Below, piece by piece: positions 27,957 to 35,409 of a DNA stretch of 64,000 nt. The notes beneath the pieces are model-generated. The model did no database searches. It saw only the letters and a list, made by a program, of their open reading frames with translations, and was not told the DNA's origin. Numbering within the stretch: the stretch's first letter is position 1; each line of letters begins with the position of its first letter. This DNA is from Nocardioides sp. Root122 (lineage in GTDB: Bacteria; Actinomycetota; Actinomycetes; Propionibacteriales; Nocardioidaceae), in assembly GCF_001425025.1 (NCBI RefSeq), contig NZ_LMDE01000003.1:53711-117710 (forward strand), given 5' to 3'. Both the position numbers and the translations under genes were made by a program.

Positions 27957-28223
27957 TCAGACGGCCGGCGGCGGCGGCGGGTCAGACTCGGTGGTGCGCT
28001 GCGTGGTCGCCTGACGCCCGGCGGCGTCGGTCGTCGTCGCCGTGGTGCTGTGGCGGCGCCGGGTGTTCTGCTGGACCAGCGTGAGCACCAGCCAGAGCGC
28101 ACCGGCCAGGACGAGGATCCAGCCCAAGGTGGTCACCTCGAGGGGTCCCACCTGACGCTCGTTGAACGCCAACGACAGGATCAGACCCACCACGATGAGG
28201 CCGATCGGCCCTCCGAAACCCAT
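27957..28223 (-). CDS. DUF6458 small membrane protein
   Basis: 88 aa. Two membrane helices (about 6-20 and 33-52) linked by a short conserved loop (FNERQVGPLEV), then a Thr/Pro-rich cytoplasmic tail ending in DPPPPPAV. The start ATG 28223 (GFGGPIGLI) has GGAG eight bases upstream; the ATG four codons earlier lacks one. This family is common in actinobacteria; its function is not known. Confidence 0.75.
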   Translation of the reverse strand: MGFGGPIGLIVVGLILSLAFNERQVGPLEVTTLGWILVLAGALWLVLTLVQQNTRRRHSTTATTTDAAGRQATTQRTTESDPPPPPAV

Positions 28224-28351
28224 GACGTGCTCCATTCTGTCGGTGATGCCCGGTGCTGACCGGGCGCCCAGAGTGTGCCCGACCCGCGCCGGTTCCAAAA
28301 CCCCCGTCCGGGTGCCCCGTGCCCGGCGGCCCGACGTGGTTGGATCGGTCC

Positions 28352-29473
28352 GTGGCACATCGGGTGAGGAAGCTGGCCGGCCGGATCCTGCCGGGCAGGC
28401 GCGCTCGTCAGCGGGCCGGGGACCTCGGACGGGAGCTGGCGCGGGTGCGCCGGCGGCTCGGCAGGAGCCAGGAGCGCGTCGCGCGGCTCACCGGGCGGCT
28501 CGAGAAGTCGCGGGCCGCTGCGGCCGCGGCCCGCACCGAGGCACGTACGTCCCGCGCCGACCTGGCCCGCGCGGAGGCCAGGATCGCCCGGCTCGAGACC
28601 GACCTGGGCAACACCCACCTGACGCTCGAGCACTACATGCAGCTCGACCGGGACACCACGGCCCGGGTCGCCGAGGGCCGCGCTGCGCTGTTCGACTACC
28701 CCGTGACCCCGCGCCCCCGGACCTTCGCGCGCCCGGGCAAGGACTTCTTCGGCGACCTGATGCGGGCCAGCGACGAGCGCGTCGCGGCGCTGCTGCGCGA
28801 CATCGGCCCGTCCCTCGCGCCCCTCGCAGCCGTGCCGGAGGACGAGACCGACCCGACGCTGCCGTACTGGTCGAACCCGTGGTTGCCGACCCTCGACGGC
28901 GCGACCCTCTACGGCCTCGTCGCCACCCGACGCCCCTCCCTCTACATGGAGGTGGGGTCGGGCTTCTCGACGAAGTTCGTCCGGCTCGCGATCCGCGACC
29001 ACGGGCTGGATACGAAGATCGTCTCGATCGACCCGCAGCCGCGCGCGGAGGTCGACGCGCTGTGCGACGAGGTCGTGCGCTCGCCCTACGAGGACATCGA
29101 CCTCGACCTGCTCGACCGGCTCGGCCCCGGCGACATGCTCTTCGTCGACAACAGCCACCGCGCCTTCACCAACTCCGACGTGACGGTGTTCTTCACCGAG
29201 TCGCTCCCCTACCTGCGCCCCGGGGTGGTCTACGGGCTCCACGACACGTTCGTCCCCGACGACTACCCCGCCGACTGGAACGACCGGTTCTACGCCGAGC
29301 AGTACCTCCTGATGGCCTACCTCGCCGGCGGTGCCGCGGGTGACGAGGTCCTGCTCGGCACGCACCACGTCGCCACCTCGCCCCACCTCCTCCAGGAGCT
29401 GGCCCCGTTCCTCCCGCCGACCCGCTCGGCGCTGGACGGCGGCGGGTTCTGGATGACCAGGACGCAGCCATGA
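28352..29473 (+). CDS. Class I SAM methyltransferase-like protein with coiled-coil N-terminus
   Basis: 373 aa, GTG 28352. The first about 90 residues are a highly charged Arg/Ala/Glu coiled coil (ARVRRRLGRSQERVARLTGR); the rest resembles the Methyltransf_24 fold, with MEVGSGFSTKFVRLAI as motif I, VSIDPQPR, then DMLFVDNSHRAF and GLHDTF. Similar proteins modify sugars or small molecules in glycan clusters, but the acceptor is unknown. Its stop overlaps the molybdopterin oxidoreductase start (ATGA). Confidence 0.78.
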   Translation: MAHRVRKLAGRILPGRRARQRAGDLGRELARVRRRLGRSQERVARLTGRLEKSRAAAAAARTEARTSRADLARAEARIARLETDLGNTHLTLEHYMQLDRDTTARVAEGRAALFDYPVTPRPRTFARPGKDFFGDLMRASDERVAALLRDIGPSLAPLAAVPEDETDPTLPYWSNPWLPTLDGATLYGLVATRRPSLYMEVGSGFSTKFVRLAIRDHGLDTKIVSIDPQPRAEVDALCDEVVRSPYEDIDLDLLDRLGPGDMLFVDNSHRAFTNSDVTVFFTESLPYLRPGVVYGLHDTFVPDDYPADWNDRFYAEQYLLMAYLAGGAAGDEVLLGTHHVATSPHLLQELAPFLPPTRSALDGGGFWMTRTQP

Positions 29474-31587
29474 GCGAGACCCGCATCGGCGTGTGCAACC
29501 TCTGCGAGGCGATCTGCGGCCTCGAGCTCACCGTCGAGGGGCGCGACGTGCTGTCCGTGCGCGGCAACCGCGCCGACCCGCTCTCGCGCGGCCACATCTG
29601 CCCCAAGGGCGTGGCCATCGCCGACGTCTACGTCGACCCCGACCGGCTGCGGCGTCCGGTCCGGAGGCTGGGCGAAGGTGCCGACGCGACGTGGCAGGAG
29701 ATCGGCTGGGACGAGGCGTTCGACCTCGTCGCCGACAACCTCGCCCGGGTCATCGAGCAGCACGGTGACGACGCCCTGGGCGTCTACCTCGGCAACCCCA
29801 ATGCGCACAGCCTCGGCTCGATGACGCACGGCACGGCGATGTTCAAGTCGTTCCGGACGAAGAACCGCTACTCCGCCACCTCGGTCGACCAGCTCCCCCA
29901 CCAGCTGGTCGCGCACCTGATGTTCGGCCACCAGCTGTTCCTGCCGATCCCCGACATCGACCGCACGTCGTGGTTCCTGGTCATCGGCGCCAACCCGATG
30001 GCGTCCAACGGCTCGCTGATGACGGTCCCCGACTTCCCGCAGCGGGTGCGCGACCTGAAGGCGCGCGGCGGCCGCATGGTCGTGCTCGACCCACGTCGCA
30101 CCGAGACCGCCAAGGTCGCCGACGAGCACCACTTCGTCCGGCCGGGGACCGACGCGTGGGTGCTGCTCGCGATGCTGCACGAGCTCACCACCCGGTCGAC
30201 GCCCACCGTGGCGTCGTACGTCGACGGGCTGGACACGGTCGTCGAGCTGGTCGCCGGGTTCACGCCCGAGCGGGCCGAGGAGATGAGCGGACTGCCGGCG
30301 GAGGAGATCCGGCGGCTGGCCGGGGAGCTGGTCACGGCCGACGGCGGCGTCGTCTACAGCCGGATCGGCGTCTCGGCAGGCCCGTGGGGCACGGTGTGCC
30401 AGTGGGCGGTCAACTGCCTCAACATCCTCAGCGGCAACCTCGACCGCGTGGGCGGCGCCCTGTTCACCACGCCGGCCATCGACGCCGTGGGCACCGGTCT
30501 GATCGGGCGCGGTCACTTCGACGCGTGGCGCTCGCGCGTGCGCGGCCTGCCGGAGACCGCCGGTGAGCTGCCCGTCTCCGCGCTGCGCGAGGAGATCGAG
30601 ACGCCGGGCGAGGGCCAGGTGCGCGCCCTGCTCACCGTGGCGGGCAACCCCGTGCTGTCCACCCCCGACGGCGCGCGGCTCGACACGGCGCTGCGCGACC
30701 TCGACTTCATGGCCGCCGTCGACATCTACGTCAACGAGACGACCCGGCACGCCGACGTGATCCTCCCCCCGACGACCGCGCTCGAGCGCGACCACTACGA
30801 CCTCGTCTTCCACCTGCTGGCGGTGCGCAACACGGCGCGCTTCACCCCGGCGGTGTTCGACAAGGAGGCCGACCAGCGCCACGACTGGCAGATCTTCCGG
30901 GAGATCACGCTGCGCACGGCCGCCCGGCTCAGCCGGAAGGTGCCGTTGAAGAAGCGGCTGGTCCAGCGGGCGCGGCTCACCGCCAGCCCCACCTTCCTGA
31001 TCGGCCAGCTGCTGCGGCGCGGCGACAGCGGCGTGACCCTGTCCAAGCTGCGCGCGCGCCCCGCGGGCATCGACCTCGGCCCGCTCCGGGCCCGCCAGCT
31101 GCCCGACCGGCTGCCGTCGAAGAACAAGCGGATCGACCTGGCACCGGCCGTCGTCGTCGAGGACGTCGCCCGCCTGGCCGCCGTGCCACGACCCGTCGGT
31201 GACGAGCTGCTGCTCATCGGCCGCCGCCACAAGCAGGACTGCAACTCGTGGATGCACAACTCCGAGCGGCTCACCCGCGGCCGCCCACGGCACCAGCTGC
31301 TGATGAACCCCGAGGACCTCGACGCCCGCGCGATCACCGACGGGGCGCGGGTGCGGGTGACCTCGCGGGTCGGCACGGTCGAGGTCGAGGTCGCCGCCTC
31401 CGCCGACCTGATGCCCGGCGTGGTGTCGCTCCCCCACGGCTACGGCCACGCGAAGGACGGCGTCCTGATGAGCCGCAGCCGTGACGTGCCGGGCGTCTCG
31501 ATCAACGACCTCACCGACCCGGAGCTGCTCGACGTGTCGGGCAACGCCGCGCTCAACGGCGTACCGGTCTCGGTCAGCGCCTGCTGA
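29470..31587 (+). CDS. Molybdopterin-dependent oxidoreductase (formate dehydrogenase/nitrate reductase superfamily)
   Basis: 705 aa. N-terminal 4Fe-4S motif with Cys9, Cys12, Cys16 and Cys44 (CNLCEAIC... HICPKG), then the Mo-bisPGD domains (VIGANPMASNG, RRTETAKVADEH, WAVNCLNILSGN, VNETTRHADVILPP) and a C-terminal molydopterin-dinucleotide-binding domain (RVRVTSRVGTVEVEV, LPHGYGH). No Tat signal, so it is cytoplasmic. No electron-transfer partner subunit is nearby, and the Mo-ligand region (SATSVDQLPHQ) has no Cys, so the substrate is uncertain. Confidence 0.88.
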   Translation: MSETRIGVCNLCEAICGLELTVEGRDVLSVRGNRADPLSRGHICPKGVAIADVYVDPDRLRRPVRRLGEGADATWQEIGWDEAFDLVADNLARVIEQHGDDALGVYLGNPNAHSLGSMTHGTAMFKSFRTKNRYSATSVDQLPHQLVAHLMFGHQLFLPIPDIDRTSWFLVIGANPMASNGSLMTVPDFPQRVRDLKARGGRMVVLDPRRTETAKVADEHHFVRPGTDAWVLLAMLHELTTRSTPTVASYVDGLDTVVELVAGFTPERAEEMSGLPAEEIRRLAGELVTADGGVVYSRIGVSAGPWGTVCQWAVNCLNILSGNLDRVGGALFTTPAIDAVGTGLIGRGHFDAWRSRVRGLPETAGELPVSALREEIETPGEGQVRALLTVAGNPVLSTPDGARLDTALRDLDFMAAVDIYVNETTRHADVILPPTTALERDHYDLVFHLLAVRNTARFTPAVFDKEADQRHDWQIFREITLRTAARLSRKVPLKKRLVQRARLTASPTFLIGQLLRRGDSGVTLSKLRARPAGIDLGPLRARQLPDRLPSKNKRIDLAPAVVVEDVARLAAVPRPVGDELLLIGRRHKQDCNSWMHNSERLTRGRPRHQLLMNPEDLDARAITDGARVRVTSRVGTVEVEVAASADLMPGVVSLPHGYGHAKDGVLMSRSRDVPGVSINDLTDPELLDVSGNAALNGVPVSVSAC

Positions 31588-32668
31588 CCCCGCGCCCGTC
31601 CCGGCTGCCGTCGTCGGTCCCGGCCTTCGTGCCGTCCTTCTTGTCCCGGTCGCCGGCCGGGGCCTTCTCGGGCTCGGCCGGCTCGGGGGCGAGGGGGTTG
31701 GTCACCTCCGGCGCGGTGGCCCGGTCCGGAGTCGGGAACGCCGCGCCCGACAGGTCCTCGCGATCGACCGCCCTGCGGGCCGGGTGGTCGCGTACGCCGA
31801 TGGGGAAGACGTTCCAGCGGGTGACGTCGCCGAGCACCCACGGCACCGTGCGGCTCGCCTGGCCGTAGCACCGCACGTCGAGCGGGCGCCCGTCCTGGTC
31901 GAAGAGCTGGACGCCCTGCAACGGCTGGCCGGCAGCGTCGTACGCCGAGATGTTGCAGACCTGGTTGCCGCGGTTGACCACACCCTGCTGGTCGTCGCCC
32001 CGCTGGGCCTCGGCGTAGCCCTGGCTGTAGCGGTTCCACGACTGCTGGTCGAGCTGACCGTTGATCACGGGCACGGCCACCACCGCGGCGACGTTGAGCA
32101 GCAGCAGCGCACCGCGCGCGACGGGCGCGGAGCGACCCCCTGGCCACAGCCTGCCGATCCCGACCAGCGTGCTGCCGACGAGGCAGACGGCGAGGAGGGC
32201 GAGGCCGAGGGCCACGGGGACGCCGGGCAGCCAGGTGAGCCCGTAGTCGTACCAACCCGGCACCAGCCGGGCGACCACGACCGCAGCCGCCCACGCGCGC
32301 ACCGCCCACCACGCCGGCCGCAGCGCTGCGACGACGGTCCACGCCGGGGCCACCCGCGGGTGGGCGAGCAAGGTCTCCCACCGCTGCTGGAGCTCCTCGA
32401 CCCGCTCCGCGACGCTCGCGTCCGAGCGCAGTCGCGGCCGGCGCCGCGCGGTCGGCTCGAAACCCGCGGCCACGCGGAGCTCGCGGGCGTAGGCCTCCGG
32501 GTCGCCGAGCACCTCCCCGCCGTGCTCGGCGACCTGGTCGGTGAGGTCGGCCTCGAGGCCCTCGGTCAGCTCGAGCCGGTCCTCCTCGGAGAGGTCGGCC
32601 AGGCACTCGCGGACGCGGGCGACGAAGGCGGCGACGTCGGGTCGCAGCGGCAGCTCGGTGGTGTTCAT
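31574..32668 (-). CDS. Membrane protein with HAAS-like N-terminus, partner of PadR
   Basis: 364 aa. The N-terminal about 80 residues (VAAFVARVRECLADLSEEDRL, DPEAYARELRVAAG) resemble the HAAS/DUF1700 domain that associates with PadR-type regulators. Three or four hydrophobic stretches follow (about 120-205), then an extracytoplasmic part and a charged Pro/Asp/Lys tail. Its start overlaps the padR stop (ATGA); the two probably form an envelope-sensing regulatory pair. The stop overlaps the convergent oxidoreductase gene by 14 bp. Confidence 0.78.
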   Translation of the reverse strand: MNTTELPLRPDVAAFVARVRECLADLSEEDRLELTEGLEADLTDQVAEHGGEVLGDPEAYARELRVAAGFEPTARRRPRLRSDASVAERVEELQQRWETLLAHPRVAPAWTVVAALRPAWWAVRAWAAAVVVARLVPGWYDYGLTWLPGVPVALGLALLAVCLVGSTLVGIGRLWPGGRSAPVARGALLLLNVAAVVAVPVINGQLDQQSWNRYSQGYAEAQRGDDQQGVVNRGNQVCNISAYDAAGQPLQGVQLFDQDGRPLDVRCYGQASRTVPWVLGDVTRWNVFPIGVRDHPARRAVDREDLSGAAFPTPDRATAPEVTNPLAPEPAEPEKAPAGDRDKKDGTKAGTDDGSRDGRGVSRR

Positions 32669-33018
32669 GCGTTGACCCCCTGGGACGTGGCGCGGGATGC
32701 GGGTCCGTCGAGGAGCCCGTCGAGCGTGGTGGCGAAGGCGTGCCAGTCGTCGCGCTGCCGCTTGAGCTGGTCGCGACCGATCGGCGTGATCCCGTAGTAC
32801 TTGCGGTGCGGCCCGCTCTCCGACGGCACGACGTACGACGTCAGCGCACCGGCCGCGTAGAGCCGGCGCAGCGTGCCGTAGACCGAGGCGTCGCCCACCT
32901 CGGCGAGGCCGCCGTCGCGGAGGCGTCGCACGATGTCGTAGCCGTAGCCGTCCTCACCCCGCACCACCGCGAGGACCGCGAGGTCGAGCACTCCCTTGAG
33001 GAGCTGGGTCTGATCCAT
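32665..33018 (-). CDS. PadR-family transcriptional regulator
   Basis: 117 aa. Winged helix with LLKGVLDLAVLAVVRGEDGYGYDIVRR and the wing segment GPHRKYYGITPIGR, both typical of PadR. The start ATG 33018 is that of MDQTQLLKG; an upstream in-frame ATG gives only a short unconserved extension. First gene of a two-gene operon with the HAAS-like membrane protein; likely autorepressor. Confidence 0.92.
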   Translation of the reverse strand: MDQTQLLKGVLDLAVLAVVRGEDGYGYDIVRRLRDGGLAEVGDASVYGTLRRLYAAGALTSYVVPSESGPHRKYYGITPIGRDQLKRQRDDWHAFATTLDGLLDGPASRATSQGVNA

Positions 33019-33029
33019 GCATCGCAGAC

Positions 33030-33048
33030 TACTACGCACTCCGCAGTA
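33030..33048. promoter_or_regulatory. Possible PadR operator
   Basis: Imperfect 19-bp dyad with symmetric outer TACT...AGTA and inner CG...CG, just upstream of the padR start, where an autorepressor would block transcription. Confidence 0.4.
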
Positions 33049-33105
33049 GCGTGCGACACGAGAGACTCGCGTGTCGGCCGCCGAGGCCGGGGCGGGTCCG
33101 ACGCA

Positions 33106-33140
33106 CAGGTGCCCCCGCCGGAGTCCGGCGGGGGCACCTG
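33106..33140. terminator. Strong bidirectional terminator
   Basis: Perfect 16-bp stem 33106-33121 / 33125-33140 with a 3-nt loop (AGT), 21 bases beyond the stop of the mannitol-type IIA gene on the minus strand. Confidence 0.85.
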
Positions 33141-33161
33141 GCGCGTGCGGGGGCTGGGGGC

Positions 33162-33596
33162 TCAGACGCTGACGTCCCCCAGGACGGCGAGCACGTCGTC
33201 AGGGGTCTGGGCCGCGTCGAGGGCGGCGATCTGGGCGTCGTCGGTGAACGCACCCGCGAGCGCCTGCAGCACCGCGAGGTGGTCGTCGCCGGCGCCGGCG
33301 ATGCCGACGACGTAGGACGCCGGGCTGCCCTTCCAGTCGATGGGCTCGTCGTAGCGGATGAACGAGATGGCCGTGTGGCGGATCAGCGCCTTGGCCTCGT
33401 TGGTGCCGTGCGGGATGGCCAGACCGTTGCCCATGAAGGTGGAGACCGAGGTCTCGCGCTCGTGCATCGCGTCGACGTAGGCCTGGTCCACGGCCCCCGA
33501 CGCCACCAGCAGCTGTCCGGCCTCGGTGATGGCCGCGTCGCGGTCGCGGGCCTGGCCGCCCAGCACGATCGCATCCCGGCTCAGTACGTCGCTCAT
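33162..33596 (-). CDS. PTS mannitol/fructose-type IIA component
   Basis: 144-aa single-domain EIIA of the mannitol/fructose class. Active-site His63 in NGLAIPHGT receives phosphate from HPr and passes it to IIB. Length and motif match MtlF-like proteins. Located after the IICB gene, separated by a hairpin that may tune stoichiometry. Confidence 0.92.
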   Translation of the reverse strand: MSDVLSRDAIVLGGQARDRDAAITEAGQLLVASGAVDQAYVDAMHERETSVSTFMGNGLAIPHGTNEAKALIRHTAISFIRYDEPIDWKGSPASYVVGIAGAGDDHLAVLQALAGAFTDDAQIAALDAAQTPDDVLAVLGDVSV

Positions 33597-33685
33597 CAGC
33601 GCCTCATTCCGTTGGGTGGGTGTCCTGCGTGGTGCCGTGCGGCCATCAGACCACACGGTGGAGGGTGAGTGGAGGTGGTGCGGCA

Positions 33686-33719
33686 GGGCCGGCTCTCCTC
33701 GGGGATGGAGAGCCGGCCC
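33686..33719. terminator. Hairpin between IICB and IIA genes
   Basis: Perfect 13-bp stem 33686-33698 / 33707-33719 with an 8-nt loop, in the 152-bp gap of the mannitol-type operon. It could be a partial terminator or an RNA-stabilising element giving different IICB and IIA levels. Confidence 0.7.
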
Positions 33720-33748
33720 GGGGCTCGCGGAGCCGCCCGAGCGGGTGC

Positions 33749-35272
33749 TCAGGCCCCGTTGTTCTCGTCGACCATGCTCACGATCTCGTCGTAGCGAGGG
33801 CTCGCCATGAAGTTGTCGACCGAGACGTGGACGGCCGACGGACTCTTCTGCCGGGCCCTGTCGGTCAGGTCCTGGTGGGTGACCACCAGGTCCACGTCGT
33901 CCTCGAGGTTGGCGATCGCCTTGTTGACCACCGTCACCTCCGGGTGGCCGGCGTCGTGGATCTTCTTGCGCAGCACCGAGGCGCCCATGGCCGAGGACCC
34001 CATGCCGGCGTCGCAGGCGAACACGATGTTGCGGATCTCGCGGGTGACCGTGGCGGTCGCGGTGCCCGCCGCCGTGGCGGCGCCACCGGTCAGGGTGCTG
34101 GCGACCGACGACTTCTTGCCCTTGGTGGCCTCCATCTGCGCGGTGGCGGCGACCAGGTCGCCGTCCTCCTCGGACTTGTCGAGCTTGAGCAGCACCGCGG
34201 CGATCGCGAAGGTGACCGCAGCCCCGGCGATGACCGACACCGTGACGCCGAGGTAGGAGCCGCTCGCGGTGTTGGCGTACACCGCAAGGATCGATCCGGG
34301 GGCGGCCGGCGCACGGAGGCCGGCGTCGAAGATGACGTTCACGAAGATCTGCGTCATGCCGCCACCGATCATGGCGATGATCAGGATCGGCTTCATGAGG
34401 ACGTAGGGGAAGTAGATCTCGTGGATGCCACCGAAGAAGTGGATGATCGCCGCGCCGGGGGCCGAGGCCTTGGCCATGCCCTTGCCGAAGAACATGTAGG
34501 CCAGCAGCAGGCCGAGCCCGGCCGCGGGGTTGGCCTCGAGCAGGAACAGCACCGACTTGCCGGACGAGGCGGCCTCGTCGAGGCCCAGCGGCGTGAGCAC
34601 GCCGTGGTTGAGGGCGTTGTTGAGGAACAGCACCTTGGCCGGCTCGATGATGACCGAGGTCAGCGGGAGCACGTTGTTGCTGACCAGGAAGTCGACCCCG
34701 TCGCCCAGCCAGCCGGCGACGCGCTCGACCAGGTTGGCCATCACGAAGAAGCCGAAGACGGCCAGGAGGAGGCCCCAGATGCCGGCGGAGAAGTTGTTGA
34801 CCAGCATCTCGAAGCCGGGCTTGATCTTGCCGTCCCACAGGGCGTCGATCTTCTTCATCGACCAGCCGCCGAGCGGGCCCATGACCATGGCGCCCATGAA
34901 CATCGGCACGCCGCCGCCGGCGATGGCACCCATCGTCGCGATCGCGCCGACCACGCCGCCGCGGGTCTTGTAGATGTTGTAGCCGCCGGTGTAGCCGATG
35001 AGGATGGGCAGCAGGTAGGTGATCATCGGGCCGACGATGCCGCCGCCCGCGTAGTCGCCCCAGCCGCCGATGTGGGCGACCCAGCTGTCGGCCGCGTCGC
35101 CGATCCCGAGCTTCGGCAGCCAGCCGACCTCGATGAAGAGGGCGGTGATGAATCCCCACGCGATGAACGCGCCGATGTTGGGCATCACCATGTTGGACAG
35201 GAACGTGCCGAACTTCTGCACGCGGACCCGTGCACCGGTGCCGGTCGCGGGAGTGGTGGTGGTTGTGGCCAT
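33749..35272 (-). CDS. mtlA: PTS mannitol-type transporter IICB
   Basis: 507 aa. A IIC domain (about 18-365) with eight or so membrane segments and the conserved substrate loop GGIHEIYFPY at 281-290; a low-complexity Thr/Ala linker; a IIB domain with phospho-cysteine Cys420 (VFACDAGMGSSAMG). This is the IICB arrangement of Gram-positive MtlA with IIA on a separate gene (33162). Most likely a mannitol or related hexitol carrier; strict specificity cannot be proven from sequence. Confidence 0.92.
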   Translation of the reverse strand: MATTTTTPATGTGARVRVQKFGTFLSNMVMPNIGAFIAWGFITALFIEVGWLPKLGIGDAADSWVAHIGGWGDYAGGGIVGPMITYLLPILIGYTGGYNIYKTRGGVVGAIATMGAIAGGGVPMFMGAMVMGPLGGWSMKKIDALWDGKIKPGFEMLVNNFSAGIWGLLLAVFGFFVMANLVERVAGWLGDGVDFLVSNNVLPLTSVIIEPAKVLFLNNALNHGVLTPLGLDEAASSGKSVLFLLEANPAAGLGLLLAYMFFGKGMAKASAPGAAIIHFFGGIHEIYFPYVLMKPILIIAMIGGGMTQIFVNVIFDAGLRAPAAPGSILAVYANTASGSYLGVTVSVIAGAAVTFAIAAVLLKLDKSEEDGDLVAATAQMEATKGKKSSVASTLTGGAATAAGTATATVTREIRNIVFACDAGMGSSAMGASVLRKKIHDAGHPEVTVVNKAIANLEDDVDLVVTHQDLTDRARQKSPSAVHVSVDNFMASPRYDEIVSMVDENNGA

Positions 35273-35326
35273 GCCGATGTCCTCCAGAAGACGTTCGGGG
35301 GGTGACCCCGATCACATGATGCTGGA

Positions 35327-35382
35327 ATTAAACCTCACGAACGGGCATGTTGCCAAGCATTCGGGCATGAATTCGTGCCCGA
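35327..35382 (-). promoter_or_regulatory. Promoter and palindromic operator of the mannitol-type PTS operon
   Basis: On the minus strand TTGGCA (35356-35351) and TTTAAT (35332-35327) with an 18-bp spacer. Immediately upstream is a near-perfect 22-bp palindrome (35361-35382, TCGGGCAT...GTGCCCGA around GAATTC) and a third half-site CGGGCAT at 35342-35348 inside the spacer. The arrangement suits a cooperative repressor or an activator with an extra site. Confidence 0.7.
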
Positions 35383-35409
35383 CTGTGTGGCTTTACCCGG
35401 CAAGCAGGG

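Noticed and set aside
29317-31449. 710-codon minus-strand frame
   Set aside because: Antisense of the molybdopterin oxidoreductase, low-complexity composition.
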